Shown: positions 1 through 12,617, counted from the stretch's first letter. The stretch is DNA of 64,000 nt from Gossypium raimondii (GCF_025698545.1 NC_068571.1:47339733-47403732), one strand, 5' to 3'. Program-made: numbers and translations. Notes: a model not told the origin generated them from the sequence alone.

Positions 1-469
1 TTCATCTTTCACAACTTCTCTAAAGTTTCACATTTTATTCAATTTAGTCCCTAAAACCGAAACTATCGTATCTTTCACATTTAAGCTTTGTTTTTCAATC
101 TATTTTGCTATTTCATCCATTTATAACTCTCTAGAATTCATAATTATAGAAATTCCATGACAATTTCTAAATAATTACATTTTAGTCCCTAAACTCAAAA
201 CTAATCAATTTTAATTTACAAATTAGTCCTTTTCATATCTAAGCTTCAAATCTAACAATTTAGTATTGAAAGCTTTAAGATTCATCAATGGAAAGTTTTA
301 AAATCTTAAAAATTTTGAGCAATAAAGTGTGAGTTAGCTAAATCGAGTTATCACGATCTTAAAAATATAAAAATTATAAGAAATAGGTTGAAAATCACTT
401 ACCAATTTGAAGAACAAACCTTGAAAACTCAAACCCTAACTTTCCTTAGCTATGGACGGTCAAAGAGGA

Positions 470-774
470 GAGGAAAAGATGAAAATATGATGACAATGTC
501 ATCTTTTCTTTTTATTTTAACTTATATACCATAATTAACACTAATTAATTAAAGATTAAACTAATTAAGCTTTGTTTAATTATCAATAATCATAGCTATC
601 TATATAAAATAATAGGTCTAATGAGGAAAAGATGAAAATATGATGACAATGTCATCTTTTCTTTTATTTTAACTTATATACCATAATTAACACTAATTAA
701 TTAAAGATTAAACTAATTAAGCTTTGTTTAATTATCAATAATCATAGTTATCTATATAAAATAATAGGTCTAAT
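470..774. repeat. Two-copy tandem duplication, 153-bp period
   Basis: Unit 1 (470-622) and unit 2 (623-774) are almost identical. I see a one-base deletion in a T run of unit 2 and one C/T difference. Each unit contains an imperfect palindrome around ATGACAATGTCAT. The near identity suggests a recent duplication. Confidence 0.9.
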
Positions 775-1207
775 ATTTTATTTGGTCCTTTAACTGAATA
801 AAATTCCATAGTAATTAACTTTTACGATTTAGTCCTTGTACCTTAATTACTAACCGTTCATTGAAACTATCGGATAAAAATCAATATAATATTATACTAG
901 ACTCGTAAATATTATAAATAATATTTACTGACTTGATTATTAGAATACGAAGTTCCAAAACCACTGTTTTCAATACCATTGAAAATAGATTGTTACATTG
1001 AAGATTAATTTGTGATTGCAACCATGTAATATTATCCTTCTAATAAATTGTATAGTCACAATTACCAGTCCAACTGCTAAAGTATTAAATATTAGTAAAA
1101 ATATAAATAATTTATACTCTAATACGTTTTATAATGTATGCTTATAATTTTACCTTTTAATAAGAGAAAATTGTGTTCAACAACATGCTTATAATAGTAA
1201 AATCATA

Positions 1208-1542
1208 GGATAAATTACGGTAGAGGTCATTCAACTATGGGTTTTTTTTTTTTGTCAGTCAACCATGAAAAGTTATAAAATGGTCACTCAACTATTAATA
1301 AATTTCTTTTTTGGTCATCCAACTATGAAAAGTTACAAAATAGTCACCCAACTATTCAATTTTGTCTTGTTTGGTCACTAGCTGGCTAACGTAAAAATGA
1401 AAACACCCAAAAATCCAAGATAGTAAGGTGGCCAAAAAAGAAAATTATTAATAGTTGAGTGATCATTTTATAACTTTTCATAGTTAGGTGACCAAAAAAA
1501 GGAAAAAAATCATAGTTGGGTGACTACTAATGTAGTTTACCC
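1208..1542. mobile_element. Small TIR element (GGGTAAACTAC-type MITE)
   Basis: The left end (GGATAAATTAC followed by phrases such as GGTCATTCAACTATG) is inverted at the right end (CATAGTTGGGTGACTACTAATGTAGTTTACCC). The arms carry repeated 'GGTCAC-CAACTAT' phrases found in several other elements of this window. No clear target duplication was found, so the ends are approximate. Confidence 0.6.
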
Positions 1543-3142
1543 AAACTTATAAGGCAACCATTTATCTCCATGTTCTCCTATTTGCACGCTATACATACAC
1601 TCTACATAAGCATGCCAAAACAACATACCCCTAATTGTATCTTGTGATCATTCAGAAATCAACTAACAACAAGGCATACATTACATGAATTTTTATTGTT
1701 GAACATTTTTGGCATCAACACACCTCTGATCATTTAGAGGATGTAAGATCTAGCATTTTTGAAGAATTTAAATAGGAGATACATCTTATAGGAGCTCTTT
1801 AAATGCCTCATCAACCATTTAACCCGTAAACCCATGTAATCAACCTTAGTGTTAGTAAACATATTGAACACATTAACGAGAAATATTCAAAAATTGAATG
1901 TAGAAGTTCTTGTTATTGGTAGATTATTGATTGAAAGCATGTCAATAACATTACATATTTTATCGTTATCATATGTTCACCTCGTGAGAGATGAAAAGTA
2001 TGAGTCTCTATCATTCAATCAAAATGGAAATAAATACCGGCAAAAATGACATATTTCTAGTTTGACTAATGTGATGAAAATCAACTTCTTTTGTGTGATC
2101 AAGGACCAAGTTGTGACATACTTTTATTTCTATATTATTGTGACATTAATTGTTCGTACACATTGGGCAATAGATCCTTCCGATCACAATAAAAATTAAG
2201 TCAATTTAAAACTTCAAAATTCAGATTTAGTTTAAGTGAGAAATTGAAAAGCACGTGCCACATCGTGATGAGGCGTTTCGTCATCAGGATGAAGAATGAC
2301 CGCGTCGTCGGTACGAGGGTTTTTTATTATTGTAATAAAATTTTGATTATATAAAATGAAAACATAGAAATGAAAAAAAAATTATTAGTATAATTAATTT
2401 ACCGAATCTCAAAAAAATTACCCATCCAAATCCTTGGTTGATTCAATTCAACAGCCAAAACCAAAAAAAGAAGAAAAAAAACCCCTTTCAGTCAAAAGAA
2501 CCTATTGATTTTGTGTTCTTCGATTCAATCCCTAAACCCATTCAATCGATTTTCGATTGTTGTTGATTTATTTTGTGTTTTTCTGAATCGATTTTATTTA
2601 TTGAAATTTTAAAATTGATTTGAGAATCTTAAACTCTCAAATCGATCCTGTATTAAAAAAATGCAGAAATAAAAAAAAATTAACTGTTTCATTTTCTAAA
2701 ATCGATATATATCATTTAAGAAAAAAGTCGAAATCTTTGAATCATTAACTTGCCTTGGTAATTTAAAGATATGTATGTATGTTGTTTGGGTTTAGCATTG
2801 CTTAGTGCCTTGTATATGTATCGAAATATTTGTGATAAATTAACAATTTGTTATATGAAATATACATGAACGAACACAATGCTACAGGGGAGATATATGA
2901 AATATTTCAGTGATCAACATGGTTGCTCTAGGTTCTACTATGAAATATTTCAATGACTAAACATTGAAATGTTTTAAATAATTGTGTTAAAAGATAATTT
3001 CTTTATTATATTTTTTAAAAATCTCAGATGCCACATGGCAGATAACGATTGGCTCCAAAATTTTTTTAGACCAACTATGGTAACAAAAATTACCAAAAAA
3101 ATAAGTGTAAGAACCTGAATGAGAAATACGTTAAAGTTTGGG

Positions 3143-3316
3143 CAAAATACCATTAAAAGCTATTTTTTAAAAAAATTTACTGAAATGGGCCCGGTAAATA
3201 AATATTTACCAGAATGGCCCAATTCCCCGAAAGCGCGTCCACGTCAGAGCGCTTCTTCTGACGTGGCTAGAAAACGCATCCTTGGAGGAGCGTTTTATCT
3301 ACGTGGACACAAAGCG
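3143..3316 (+). repeat. Left terminal inverted repeat of PMD element
   Basis: Reverse-complement match, with many substitutions, to 5589-5762. GC-rich blocks (AAAGCGCG, ACGTGGAC) alternate with an AT-rich tip. Similar CG-rich phrases continue to about 3390. Confidence 0.65.
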
Positions 3317-3660
3317 CGCCCTTAAGGACGCGTTTTCTTACCACGTCAGCAAAGCGCGCTGATGTGGACGCGTTTTGCCCGCGCGTGAATAGTAGCAATG
3401 GCTACTTGTTTGACCGTTGGTAACCCCCCCAACGGTAAAAAAAACTATAAAAACCCCCTTTTCAATTTTTTACAACTTAATCCTTTCTCTCAAATTCTCC
3501 CAAATTCTCTCTAATATTCTCTCAAATTCTTCTCAAATTCCTCTCAAATTCCTCTCAAATTATTTTTAAAAAAGCTTTAATTTTTAATTATTTTTAAAAA
3601 AGTTTTGAATTTTATTTTTTTGAATTTTTTTTAGATCGTAAAAATTTGATCGTGTTAGCA

Positions 3661-5595
3661 ATGGTCGGGGAATTAATTCGTCTTGATGACAAGCACATAT
3701 CCATCGAGCAAATGAAAATGGTAAGTGTTAAATTTAATTTTTAAATATTATTTAAGATATTTTTTATTTATGTAATTTTAAATAATTATTATTTTATTAT
3801 TTGTTATAAAAGTCTGTAGATCGGATATTGTAATGCTATATCCGCAACATGCATGGTCCTCCATCACCGTTGGTAGAGAACTACTTGCGGGAAGCGGGTT
3901 TTTGGCACGTGGCGATGGTAGGTTAGGGATGCAAGTTGGACCCGAAACTCATCAGTGCGTTGATTGAGAGGCGGAGACCCGAGACGCACACATTCCATCT
4001 TCCATGTGGAGAATGTACTATCACTTTGGAATATGTCAATTTGCAATTGGGATTGTCGGTGGACGGGTACGCAGTCACCGGGTCTGTTCAATCTGGCGAT
4101 TAGGGAGCGGTATGCTACGAGCTTTTAGGCACTATTCCGGAGAATATTAACGGAGGTCGAATCGAGATGGGCTGGTTACGAGACACATTTCCGAATCCGG
4201 ATGATGATTCTACCGAATTAAAAAGAATCTGATATGCTTGGGCATACATTCTTCAGATAATTGGAGGTTATCTGATGCCGAACTTGTCACGGAACCTTGT
4301 ACATCTAAGATGGCTGCTGAAACTCGTTGATTTTAGAGCAGCTGGTGAATTGAGTTGGGGGTCTGCCATTTTGGCCACATTGTACCAGGAGATGTGCGAG
4401 GCGACGCGACCAAGTAAAGTGAAAATCGGAGGTTGTCTGTCACTACTGCAGTCATGGGCACCGTTTCGCTTTCCATTTTTACGTCCTCGAGTGGACCACC
4501 CATATACATTCTCACTCATAACGAGGTAAATTTTATATTAGATTTTACAATTATTACGTATATTTAAAATATAATAGTATGCTAAAAATTTATTTAATTA
4601 GGTGGAACCATTCGGTAAGTTATGCTCGATTACCTACCTCTCTTGAAGATATACGGCTTCTATTAGACCAACAGTCGAAAGCACAAGTATTAAATAAAAT
4701 AGATATTTCCATCATGAGCTAGTCAATTGGTATTTAGTATTTAGTATTTAGTATATATAACTAATATTTCCATCATGTTAATATAGTTTCAATAGACACC
4801 ATACGAGGATTCGGCAATTCGGGCAGTAATTCCGGATGAGTACTTCCAAAATCCAAACGCTTGGCATGTGAAAGTCGCATTGGTCAACTATCCGACCGTG
4901 GAGATGCACCAGTCGAACAGAGAATTACGGCAATTTGGATTCCGAAAACCGATCTCCGTGGCACTTGAGGTGTTGGATGATCATCACAAAATCAACATAC
5001 GACAATTGCATACGGATTAGCCAAGATTCTGGTCACACTACATCCAAATGTGGGAAGACCGGTATGATTATATACCTACTCGGGAATCGATCATCGTTCC
5101 TGAGTTAGCGTGCGTGCCAAAATACATGCATGGTTTAGGATCCATGGCAAGTCGTATTTACTGTCGGCAGAGGAGAGACAGCAACAATTACGTGTCCAAA
5201 GGGAACGATGTGGCCCTTTAAATCCAAGAAGAAGGGACGACGAAGCAGGCCCATCAACGAGGCCCAGACAATCACCCGGCCCATTATCAGCACCCATACA
5301 ATCACCAGGCCCAGCAACAGCACCGACACAGTCACCCAACCCAGTAGTTCAACCGACGATATCCACGGTACAGCCTTTTCATATGATGTCAGGTGCGTAT
5401 TCTAGCCCTTTTATGTATCCTAGCCCTGATATGTTTCCTTTTTCTAGTCCTATGGCAGGTTGGAGTCAATGGCCCGGTTCATCTCCATTTTCGATTACGC
5501 TGAGCGGACCGCCGATGTCTAGGCCAGCATCACACGAGGGATCGCAAGAGGGGCCGTCAGGGAGCTCTTCTTTTTTTCAATCTCCATCACCGTAA
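3661..5595 (+). pseudogene. Plant mobile domain (PMD) gene, decayed
   Basis: The conceptual protein is of the aminotransferase-like plant mobile domain family (PF10536), related to MAIN/MAIL1 and the long-form PP7 homologues. Exons fit at 3661-3720, 3813-4525, 4602-4686 and 4787-5595, with GT-AG junctions in frame. Recognisable segments include MVGELIRLDDKHI, RRRPETHTFHLPCGECTITLE, AAGELSWGSAILATLYQEMC and a Pro/Ser-rich tail with QSPGP repeats. It is broken by in-frame stops at 3831 (TAA), 3924 (TAG), 4101 (TAG), 4230 (TGA), 4793 (TAG) and 5018 (TAG), and by an apparent one-base deletion near 5130. Most stops sit where the family has Gln, Trp or Arg, so they fit single transitions. Host PMD proteins act in nuclear gene regulation and TE silencing; the role of transposon copies is not known to me. 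Confidence 0.85.
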
Positions 5596-5762
5596 AGCGC
5601 ACTTTCTGTCTACGTAGGCAAAACGCTTCCTCAAGGACGCGTTTTTCTGCTACGTGACAACACGCTGACGTAAATGCGTTTTCAGGAAAATAGGGTCATT
5701 CCAGTAATTAATTATTTACTGGACCTATTTTAATAATTTTTTTTTAAAATGGTTTCTATAGG
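5589..5762 (-). repeat. Right terminal inverted repeat of PMD element
   Basis: Inverted, diverged partner of 3143-3316. It overlaps the last codons of the PMD pseudogene and ends at the second copy of the TAAAGTTTGGG direct repeat. Confidence 0.65.
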
Positions 5763-6000
5763 TAAAGTTTGGGGCTTTTTTTGGTTTAAGTCTTATTGAA
5801 TTATTATTTCTATATTATGGATTCTTTTCTCTTAACCTTTTAGCTGCCTTTTCGTCATGTTCAGACACACACTTTAGCACTTGCATGCCATTTCCCAATA
5901 ACAAAGTCTCTATCCTTTATAGTTTATTCTTTTTCTTTTCTCTCCTTTTTTTTTTTTCCAAATTTTAGGGGTTTTTTTTTTTTTGAAATGTTGATTTACG

Positions 6001-9000
6001 ATGTCACAATCTGAAGAAACCACTCACACCGATTCCGCCCTTCTGAGTTTAGGGCTTAACTCGACCGATCCGACTCCGATTCCCCTCGACGAGTCACCGT
6101 CTGATCTCAATCACTCGGTTAAGGAAACCGACCACCACGAAAACAATCTCGAACAGCAGCTGAATAACCTCGATTTGAAGGAAGAGGACGAGGAGAAAGA
6201 TGAGGTAGAGACACAAAACGACGTTGAAGAGGAGGAGGACATAATCGAGAATGAGAATGATGATGATGTGAAGAAGGATGAAGAAAGGAGGACAATTTAT
6301 CCGGTGAGACCGGAAGCAGAGGACTGTGCTTATTATATGAAAACCGGACTTTGCAAATTTGGATTCAATTGCAAGTTCAATCACCCTGTTCGAAGGAAGA
6401 ACCAGGTCTTTTTTCTCACTTCATTGTTAGTCCGTTTCATTTTATGCTGAAAATGCTCTCTCTTTAGCTGAACAGAAACTATCTTTTTGCTTGATTGATT
6501 TTTTTTTCCAGTTGTTTGTTTATGCTGTGAGCCTGTGAGTGTTGAAGTTTCATTTGTTTCAGTTGTTAATTCTTGTGCCTTGAGGAAAATGTAACCATTT
6601 CTACTTCTGTCAGCTTGTGAGGGCAAAAAACTGTCTTTTCGTCTTTTCACTCTGACGTAGCTCTTAATTAATTACCAGCTGATATATAATTTAGTATTGG
6701 GATATGTTATTCAAACAAAGGAAGTTTTGATTTTTGGGCCTTGTGCTTCACATAGGTACCCTACCCTATCCCTTAACAATTAGTGATTTTGGTTGTTTTA
6801 TTGTTTTATAGTTGACTTGTTTGAAACATACCTATTATCCATTTTATTCTGACTTTTTTTTCATTCTGGGTGTTTTGGAATTATGTTGTCTGAAGGCTGT
6901 TAAGGAAAAGGATGAATCAACAGAGAAAACAAACCAACAAGAATGCAAGGTCAATCTTCGTAATTTATGTTTGCAAAATGTGCTCTTTACGATCGTAACT
7001 GCTATCACGTTGATGAGTGTTACTAATTTGATTTTCAACTGTTTTTTATGTTCGGTTTTGTTTTGGATCAGTTTGAGTAGTTGAACACATTTGACGAGTT
7101 TATTTTTGAGATTAAGTTCTTTGCTTCCTGAGGATGAAATTCTTTTGAATTTATGCTGCTTCTTTTCAGGAATTTTATGACTGAATCTGTGTATATTTTT
7201 TCATTCTTTCAATGAAGCCGCCTTTTATAGCATTGTCATTGCATTTCAAGTGCCTAATGTTAATATCTTTAATCACTGGTTCTAATAAATCTTGTTTTTA
7301 GACTGGTTTACTTTGGCCCATAACATATTTGTTCCTGCTTGTTCAGCTGCTTCGGAAGTTCATATTTATCTATTTTAATCTATGTGTATATAAGAAATGT
7401 GCACAGTTTGATAGTAACATTTCTGTAGTTTTACAATTTTGCTTGAGATTTTCAGTACTACCTAAGAACTGGTGGATGTAAGTTTGGGAAGGCTTGCAGA
7501 TACAACCACTCAAAACAAAATTCTTCAGTGAGTCCTATCTTAGAGCTTAACTTTCTGGGGCTGCCCATCCGAAAGGTGTTAATTTTGTCTTTACACTATC
7601 AGTGGAACTTTAGCAAATTCCATAATTTCATTTTTCCTACGATCCTTCAAATCTTATGAGATATATATTTTGTGATTAATTGGAGTAATCATTTTGGAAA
7701 TTTGAATTTTTTAATTCATCACAGGGAGAGAAAGAGTGCCCCTATTACATGCGTAATGGGTCCTGCAAGTATGGAGCCAACTGCAGGTTTAATCATCCTG
7801 ATCCTAAACTTGCTGGAGCTTGTGAACCACCTTCAGGATACGGTAATGGTGGATCTGTTTCATTGCAAGCTGCGTCACAAGTGAATATGGTATCCTGGTC
7901 AGCACCAATGACATTAAATGATAGTGCTGCCTATTTGCCAATTATGTTTTCACCAACTCAAGGTGTTCCACCTCCAAATCCAGAATGGAATGGGTATCAG
8001 GTACTACCATGGCTCTTATGTTGTTTAAAGTTTCTGTTCATATATTCTATAGCATGTATTAAACTTATATTAGCATACTATAGTTGCTAATATCTTAGCA
8101 TTGCAATGGTCCTTACCTTCCTCTTGAAATGCACACCTGATTTTAAAATGTTCTCCTAGATTCTTGAATTCATACCTTGAAGTATCCAGTATGTATCACC
8201 ATATTGATGACTCTGAATTGTGTAAAAATGCTTCTGCACCTTCAATATATAAATTGCATGAATGAAATGGATAATCTGGTTTAGGATGTCATGATCCCAT
8301 ACACTGATAACTAATAAATTTATTTTGTAATTCTTACTGGCAATAGCAAACAACCATATTCAGGTAATAAATGGAATATTTCAATTCTGAAGGTCAGATG
8401 GTTAAAACTAGTTCTAGAGTTGTCCTGAGGGAACTCTTTAAGATTACTAACTTGAATAATTTATTTTTCAATTTGGAACTCATGAAACTAACTGTCATTT
8501 TCTGCATTGATACAAAAGAATCAGTATAAATGGTATATAGAACTAATAAGTGCATGTAAGGAACTTGTTAGCAAAAACCATATTATACTTGGCCGGCTTC
8601 AAGGTTTTTGTTGAAAATCCTACTTTCACTTTTCTCATCATGCAGTTTGGTCACTTTGTTATCTCAAGGTCTGAAATGCTTGCAAATGTAAGCAGAGTCA
8701 TGTAGAGACAATGCACAGGATGTGGAAAAACACTCCATTTTCATGCTTATTCAACTGAAGAAAACTGTTATATTCACGCTTGTCGTAGTCTAATATGTTG
8801 AGACTTGCACCAAAGTAGACTAAGTAGAACCTTGGTGTTGGTTAAGTTACATGGATGATGGATTGTTTTATTTGGCTCTAAAATAGACTTGCACCAAAGT
8901 AGGCCAAGTAGAACCTTTGTCCAATGTGTATTTATTACTTGGTTGACTTTTTTACCTTTTGTTTATTTTACTACGACCTATTCTTAAAGAAGCCCGTGCT

Positions 9001-10319
9001 TTACATTGCCTCGTAAGTCTGAAATTGGTTCTGCATATTATTTTCTTCTCCCAGAAATTAGATATGCTTAATGAAAACTTATAACCAATATGGTTCTGCA
9101 TAATGAGTTGATTTTGTTGTGCCTTATCAAGACAACTCTATATCCGCCACTGGAAAGGGGTTTGCATCCAACTCCAGCGTATGTAATGAGCAACCCATCA
9201 ACTGAAACCACTGCCTATACTCATCATCAGCTACAGATGGTGGTTGATGATTTCCCTGAACGGCCTGGCCAACCCGAGTGCAGTTACTTCCTCAAAACTG
9301 GGGACTGTAAGTTCAAATCTAATTGCAAATATCATCATCCAAAAAATCGTGTTCCAAAGCCAACTCCATGTGCTCTCAGCGACAAGGGCTTGCCATTGAG
9401 ACCCGTAAGTTTTTTCTCTTTTAGATTGTGCTGCTTTTGAAATATATATAAACCAGGTAGATACTTTTAAAGTTTTCTTTGTATGTGGAAAATGAAAACA
9501 TACGTAATTCACGTAACTACAAATGTTTCACAATTCCTGTTTCGTACTTACTTAGTGCAATTCCAACTCTCCGTATCTCCTCTTATATTTTGAAACAAAG
9601 CTCCTTATGAGAAATCAACAAAAAATTGCATATTTTAGAAGTTGCAACTTGATTCATATAAACTAGGCAACGATTAAAACCTAATGTACTGTTAGGCTCC
9701 GAGATTAACCCTGATAACATACATTACTCTTTTAGCATTTTGTTCCTGCAAATGATTCGTGTTTTTAGTGAAGACAATAAATTCGGTAAAAGTACCATGG
9801 AAGGTCTTGTACTAAGAGTTGATTGCATTTTGTCCTTTTACTCAAAAAAGGGGTAAATTGGTTTTTTTATTAAAAATTTTATCCATTTTTACTGTTAAAA
9901 ATTGAAATGTTACACATGACGTGCTACATGTACTTCATATTGATATACAGGGATCAGTTTTTAACAGTAGAAATAGATGGAAATTTTTTAGTAGAGGAGA
10001 CATGTAATCTAACTCTTAGTATAAGGGCGTCCATGGTACTTATACCGAATAAATTCTCATTTCTCATTGTGCTTAACGTTTAATGCTTTCTCGGTTTCAT
10101 ATTTTTGGAATCCAGGATCAAAGCATCTGCTCATACTATAGTCGATACGGCATTTGCAAATTTGGGCCAGCCTGTAAATTTGACCATTCAATACAGGCAA
10201 CTCCTCCAACAGTGTCTGGACTAGATCAGCCTCGACCGTTCAGCCATTCCACCGCTACAGAACAAGCTGGAATTGCCAGAAGCAACCGTGCTGATACCGC
10301 AGTTCAGCAGTCTGTGTAA
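6001..10319 (+). CDS. CCCH-type zinc finger protein, five fingers (C3H43/C3H67-like)
   Basis: Six exons: 6001-6405, 6896-6949, 7456-7575, 7725-8000, 9132-9404 and 10116-10319. All junctions are GT-AG and keep phase, giving 443 residues. Five C-x8-C-x5-C-x3-H fingers begin at about C109, C152, C198, C335 and C381 (for example [20 protein letters not shown]). They are grouped as three, a linker of about 115 residues, then two. The N-terminal hundred residues are acidic and low in complexity. The arrangement resembles Arabidopsis HUA1 and the C3H43/C3H67 pair, so RNA binding in the nucleus is likely; no specific target can be read. Finger 2 is split between exons 2 and 3. The ATG is the first in frame after a pyrimidine- and T-rich leader. 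A PMD transposon ends 238 bp upstream and a MITE lies in intron 5. No lesion seen. Confidence 0.93.
9785..10046. mobile_element. MITE (GGTAAAAGTACCATGG family) in CCCH intron 5
   Basis: Starts GGTAAAAGTACCATGGA and ends with its inverse, TCCATGGTACTTATACC. AATAAATTC flanks it as a 9-bp direct repeat (9776-9784 and 10048-10056). The size of the duplication suggests a Mutator-type origin. No coding capacity. More diverged relatives lie at 12806, 16489, 32748, 54159 and 57383. Confidence 0.8.
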
Positions 10320-10982
10320 AACAAGGATTCTTCGATCAAAGGTCCATACCGCTTAGATCTCTCACATTATTATCAAGGATTCTGAATTTTCCCTTTTTTT
10401 CAACCGGAAAAGTCAATTCGACCCTCTTTCTTCGTGTTTCGGTAGCCATAAACTTTTCAGGGAATGTCATTATATATTAACAGTATATACTTAAATGTAT
10501 TGTTTTTGCTAGTGCTAGTGCTTGAAGCTGAAAATGAAATCCAGAAAAATGTAAATTATGGCAGATTTTTCACGTTATCTTAGGAACTAATGCAAGTGAA
10601 AGTTTGAACATCTTTTACTTCTAGGGCCGGGGCGGGTGGCGGTGCGGCTTATATATATTTTTTTATTTTTGAAATATCATAATATTTTAATGAGTTAATT
10701 GCATAAACATCCTCAAGCTATTGCCCTAATTTTGAATTGGTCCTAAAACTTCAAAACATTTTAATTATCTTCTCAAACTATTAATTTCATATCAATATGC
10801 AAAATATTGCTGCAGTAAAACTAAAAAAAAGAGTGAATGATGGTTATATTAAAAAACACTCAAAAACTATGATATTACAACACAATTTTCCTGCAAAAAC
10901 ATTAAAAAAAAAAACACATAATTTTTAACAAGAAAATTGCATCATACTAATCAAAAACTTGTTTTCTTTTTTCTCTACAAAT

Positions 10983-12617
10983 TCAAATGATTTCAACCAT
11001 TGATTCAACCCCATTGGACACTTGATTTTGTTCTTTGATCACCATTTTCCTCATCTTATTCACCCATTTGATAAACCCCAACATTAAATCATATAAACTA
11101 AGTGCAATATAAACCCCAATACCACCAATAATGCCATTAGCAATAGAATAAGTCAATGGCATAATCGACATTGTAACAAAAGCAGGGACTGCTTCTTTAA
11201 TATTCTCCCAATTTATATCTTTCACCACTTTCATCATCATCACACCAACAATCACTAATGAAGGTCCAATAGCCCATGGTGGTACACTTGTCAACAACGG
11301 CGTAAAAAACAACGATAAGAAGAAATAAAAGGCGATAACGACAGCAGTTAATCCTGTTCGACCCCCTTCTTTAATCCCGGCAGATGATTCAACGTAAGTA
11401 GCTACAGGTGAAACCCCTAACGCCGAACCGACGATAGTCGAACTAGCATCAACAATGTATGCTAAATATTCACCTTCAAAACTCCCTTTATCATCCAAAA
11501 ACCCCCCAATTTCAGCCATGGTGTATAATGTACCAGTTGTAGCAAGCACATCAACATATAACAATGTGACCAAAGCAATCCAGACTTCAGGCCTATTGAA
11601 ATGACTAAAACTTATAACCCCAAAAGTGGACTCTATTTTATGAAAATCCACTACTTTTTTGAAATAGTTATAATTTGTATCACCTAGTGGGGTTTTTGGG
11701 AAAATTGTAAAAGAAGTCCCTCTAATCCATGAAACTAATGTGATAAATGAAATACCATAAATCATACTTCCTTTAATCTCTTTCATTAAGCCATAACAAG
11801 TCATTAAAAACCCCACCATGGCTAACCAAAATGTGGGGCTTCTCATTTTGCCCCCTACACAAGTGTTTGAAATAGGGTCAATTTTAGCACAAGCTGAGAT
11901 AGTGACCAATGTGGTTGGGTCAGGTCCTATAAGGCCAACCCCTTGGTGTATCTGTAACCCTACAAATGCAATAAACAAACCAATCCCTGCCCCACAAGCT
12001 AACCTAACTGGTTTAGGCATGAGCCTAGCTATCTTGGCTCTAACCCCTAATGTTGATATGGCTAGAAAAGCACACCCTTCAATTAAAACCATTGCCAAGG
12101 CTGTTTGATATGATATAGACCCAGATCCATGGAACCCCACTAAGTTATAAGCCAAATAAGCATTAGGTCCCATACCAGGAGCTAACCCCAATGGCAAATT
12201 GGCTAACACTCCCATTGCAAATGACCCAATCATGGCTGATAAAATAGTGGCTACAACAAGATCACTCTTGGTTTTCGATACACAGTTATCGTACCCCAGA
12301 TTAGGCTTCAACATACAGTCCGGCGAAGCTGCCGTTTGGTTAGCCGGAACCGTACAATCAGCCATCAAACAAGTGCCACCGGAATCAGCGATGATGGTGG
12401 CGTTGACCGTGATGATATAAACCATTGTTAAGAAAGTTGCTGTGCCAGCTCTTATTTCCCTTGTGAAACAAGTTTTCCTTGCTTCAAGCTTGAAGAACTT
12501 GCCAACTTTGCTCTTTGAAATTGCATCATTGACACTCATTTCTATTTTCTTCCATGAATTTGAGAGCTTTTTCAATGAAGCCCCAAACCCCATTTCTCCA
12601 CACGTTTCACCTCCCAT
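10983..12617 (-). CDS. AZG2: Adenine/guanine permease AZG2 (AzgA family)
   Basis: Single-exon gene of 544 residues, the usual family length. It is an AzgA-type member of the NCS2 superfamily, a proton-coupled purine transporter; the Arabidopsis AZG proteins take up adenine and guanine and have also been linked to cytokinin transport. Visible signatures are an [17 protein letters not shown] first membrane segment (57-73), [15 protein letters not shown] (144-158), [14 protein letters not shown] (209-222) and [20 protein letters not shown] (403-422), plus about a dozen hydrophobic segments. The extracellular-type Cys-rich loop at 80-115 (CLMADC, DCML, NC) resembles AZG2 more than AZG1. The N-terminal [20 protein letters not shown] stretch is typical of plant members. 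The start is the first ATG after an upstream AT-rich region with a possible TATA box. No lesion seen. Confidence 0.94.
   Translation of the reverse strand: MGGETCGEMGFGASLKKLSNSWKKIEMSVNDAISKSKVGKFFKLEARKTCFTREIRAGTATFLTMVYIITVNATIIADSGGTCLMADCTVPANQTAASPDCMLKPNLGYDNCVSKTKSDLVVATILSAMIGSFAMGVLANLPLGLAPGMGPNAYLAYNLVGFHGSGSISYQTALAMVLIEGCAFLAISTLGVRAKIARLMPKPVRLACGAGIGLFIAFVGLQIHQGVGLIGPDPTTLVTISACAKIDPISNTCVGGKMRSPTFWLAMVGFLMTCYGLMKEIKGSMIYGISFITLVSWIRGTSFTIFPKTPLGDTNYNYFKKVVDFHKIESTFGVISFSHFNRPEVWIALVTLLYVDVLATTGTLYTMAEIGGFLDDKGSFEGEYLAYIVDASSTIVGSALGVSPVATYVESSAGIKEGGRTGLTAVVIAFYFFLSLFFTPLLTSVPPWAIGPSLVIVGVMMMKVVKDINWENIKEAVPAFVTMSIMPLTYSIANGIIGGIGVYIALSLYDLMLGFIKWVNKMRKMVIKEQNQVSNGVESMVEII

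Larger units (their letters stand above)
1..3131. other. Non-genic AT-rich flank
   Basis: No convincing coding region on either strand; open frames are short and have no family resemblance. It holds a tandem duplication (470-774) and a small TIR element (1208-1542), listed separately. A short, less AT-rich patch near 2255-2320 is unexplained. The remainder looks like decayed repeat sequence. Confidence 0.6.
3143..5762 (+). mobile_element. Non-autonomous Mutator-like element carrying a PMD gene
   Basis: The two ends are diverged inverted repeats of about 170 bp (3143-3316 and 5589-5762). They share stretches rich in AAAACGCGTCC, CTACGTGGAC and AATTTACTGGAATGGGCC-like phrases. TAAAGTTTGGG flanks them as a direct repeat (3132-3142 and 5763-5773), consistent with a 9-11 bp Mutator target duplication. 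The interior holds one gene, a decayed plant mobile domain gene, and no transposase, so it would need a transposase in trans. The right end lies 238 bp upstream of the start codon of the CCCH gene, so it may contribute to that gene's promoter or leader. Exact ends are inferred from the direct repeat. Confidence 0.72.

Noticed and set aside
5110..5595. Independent 161-residue gene with a Pro-rich product
   Set aside because: It is the last part of the PMD pseudogene, in another frame because of an apparent one-base loss near 5130.
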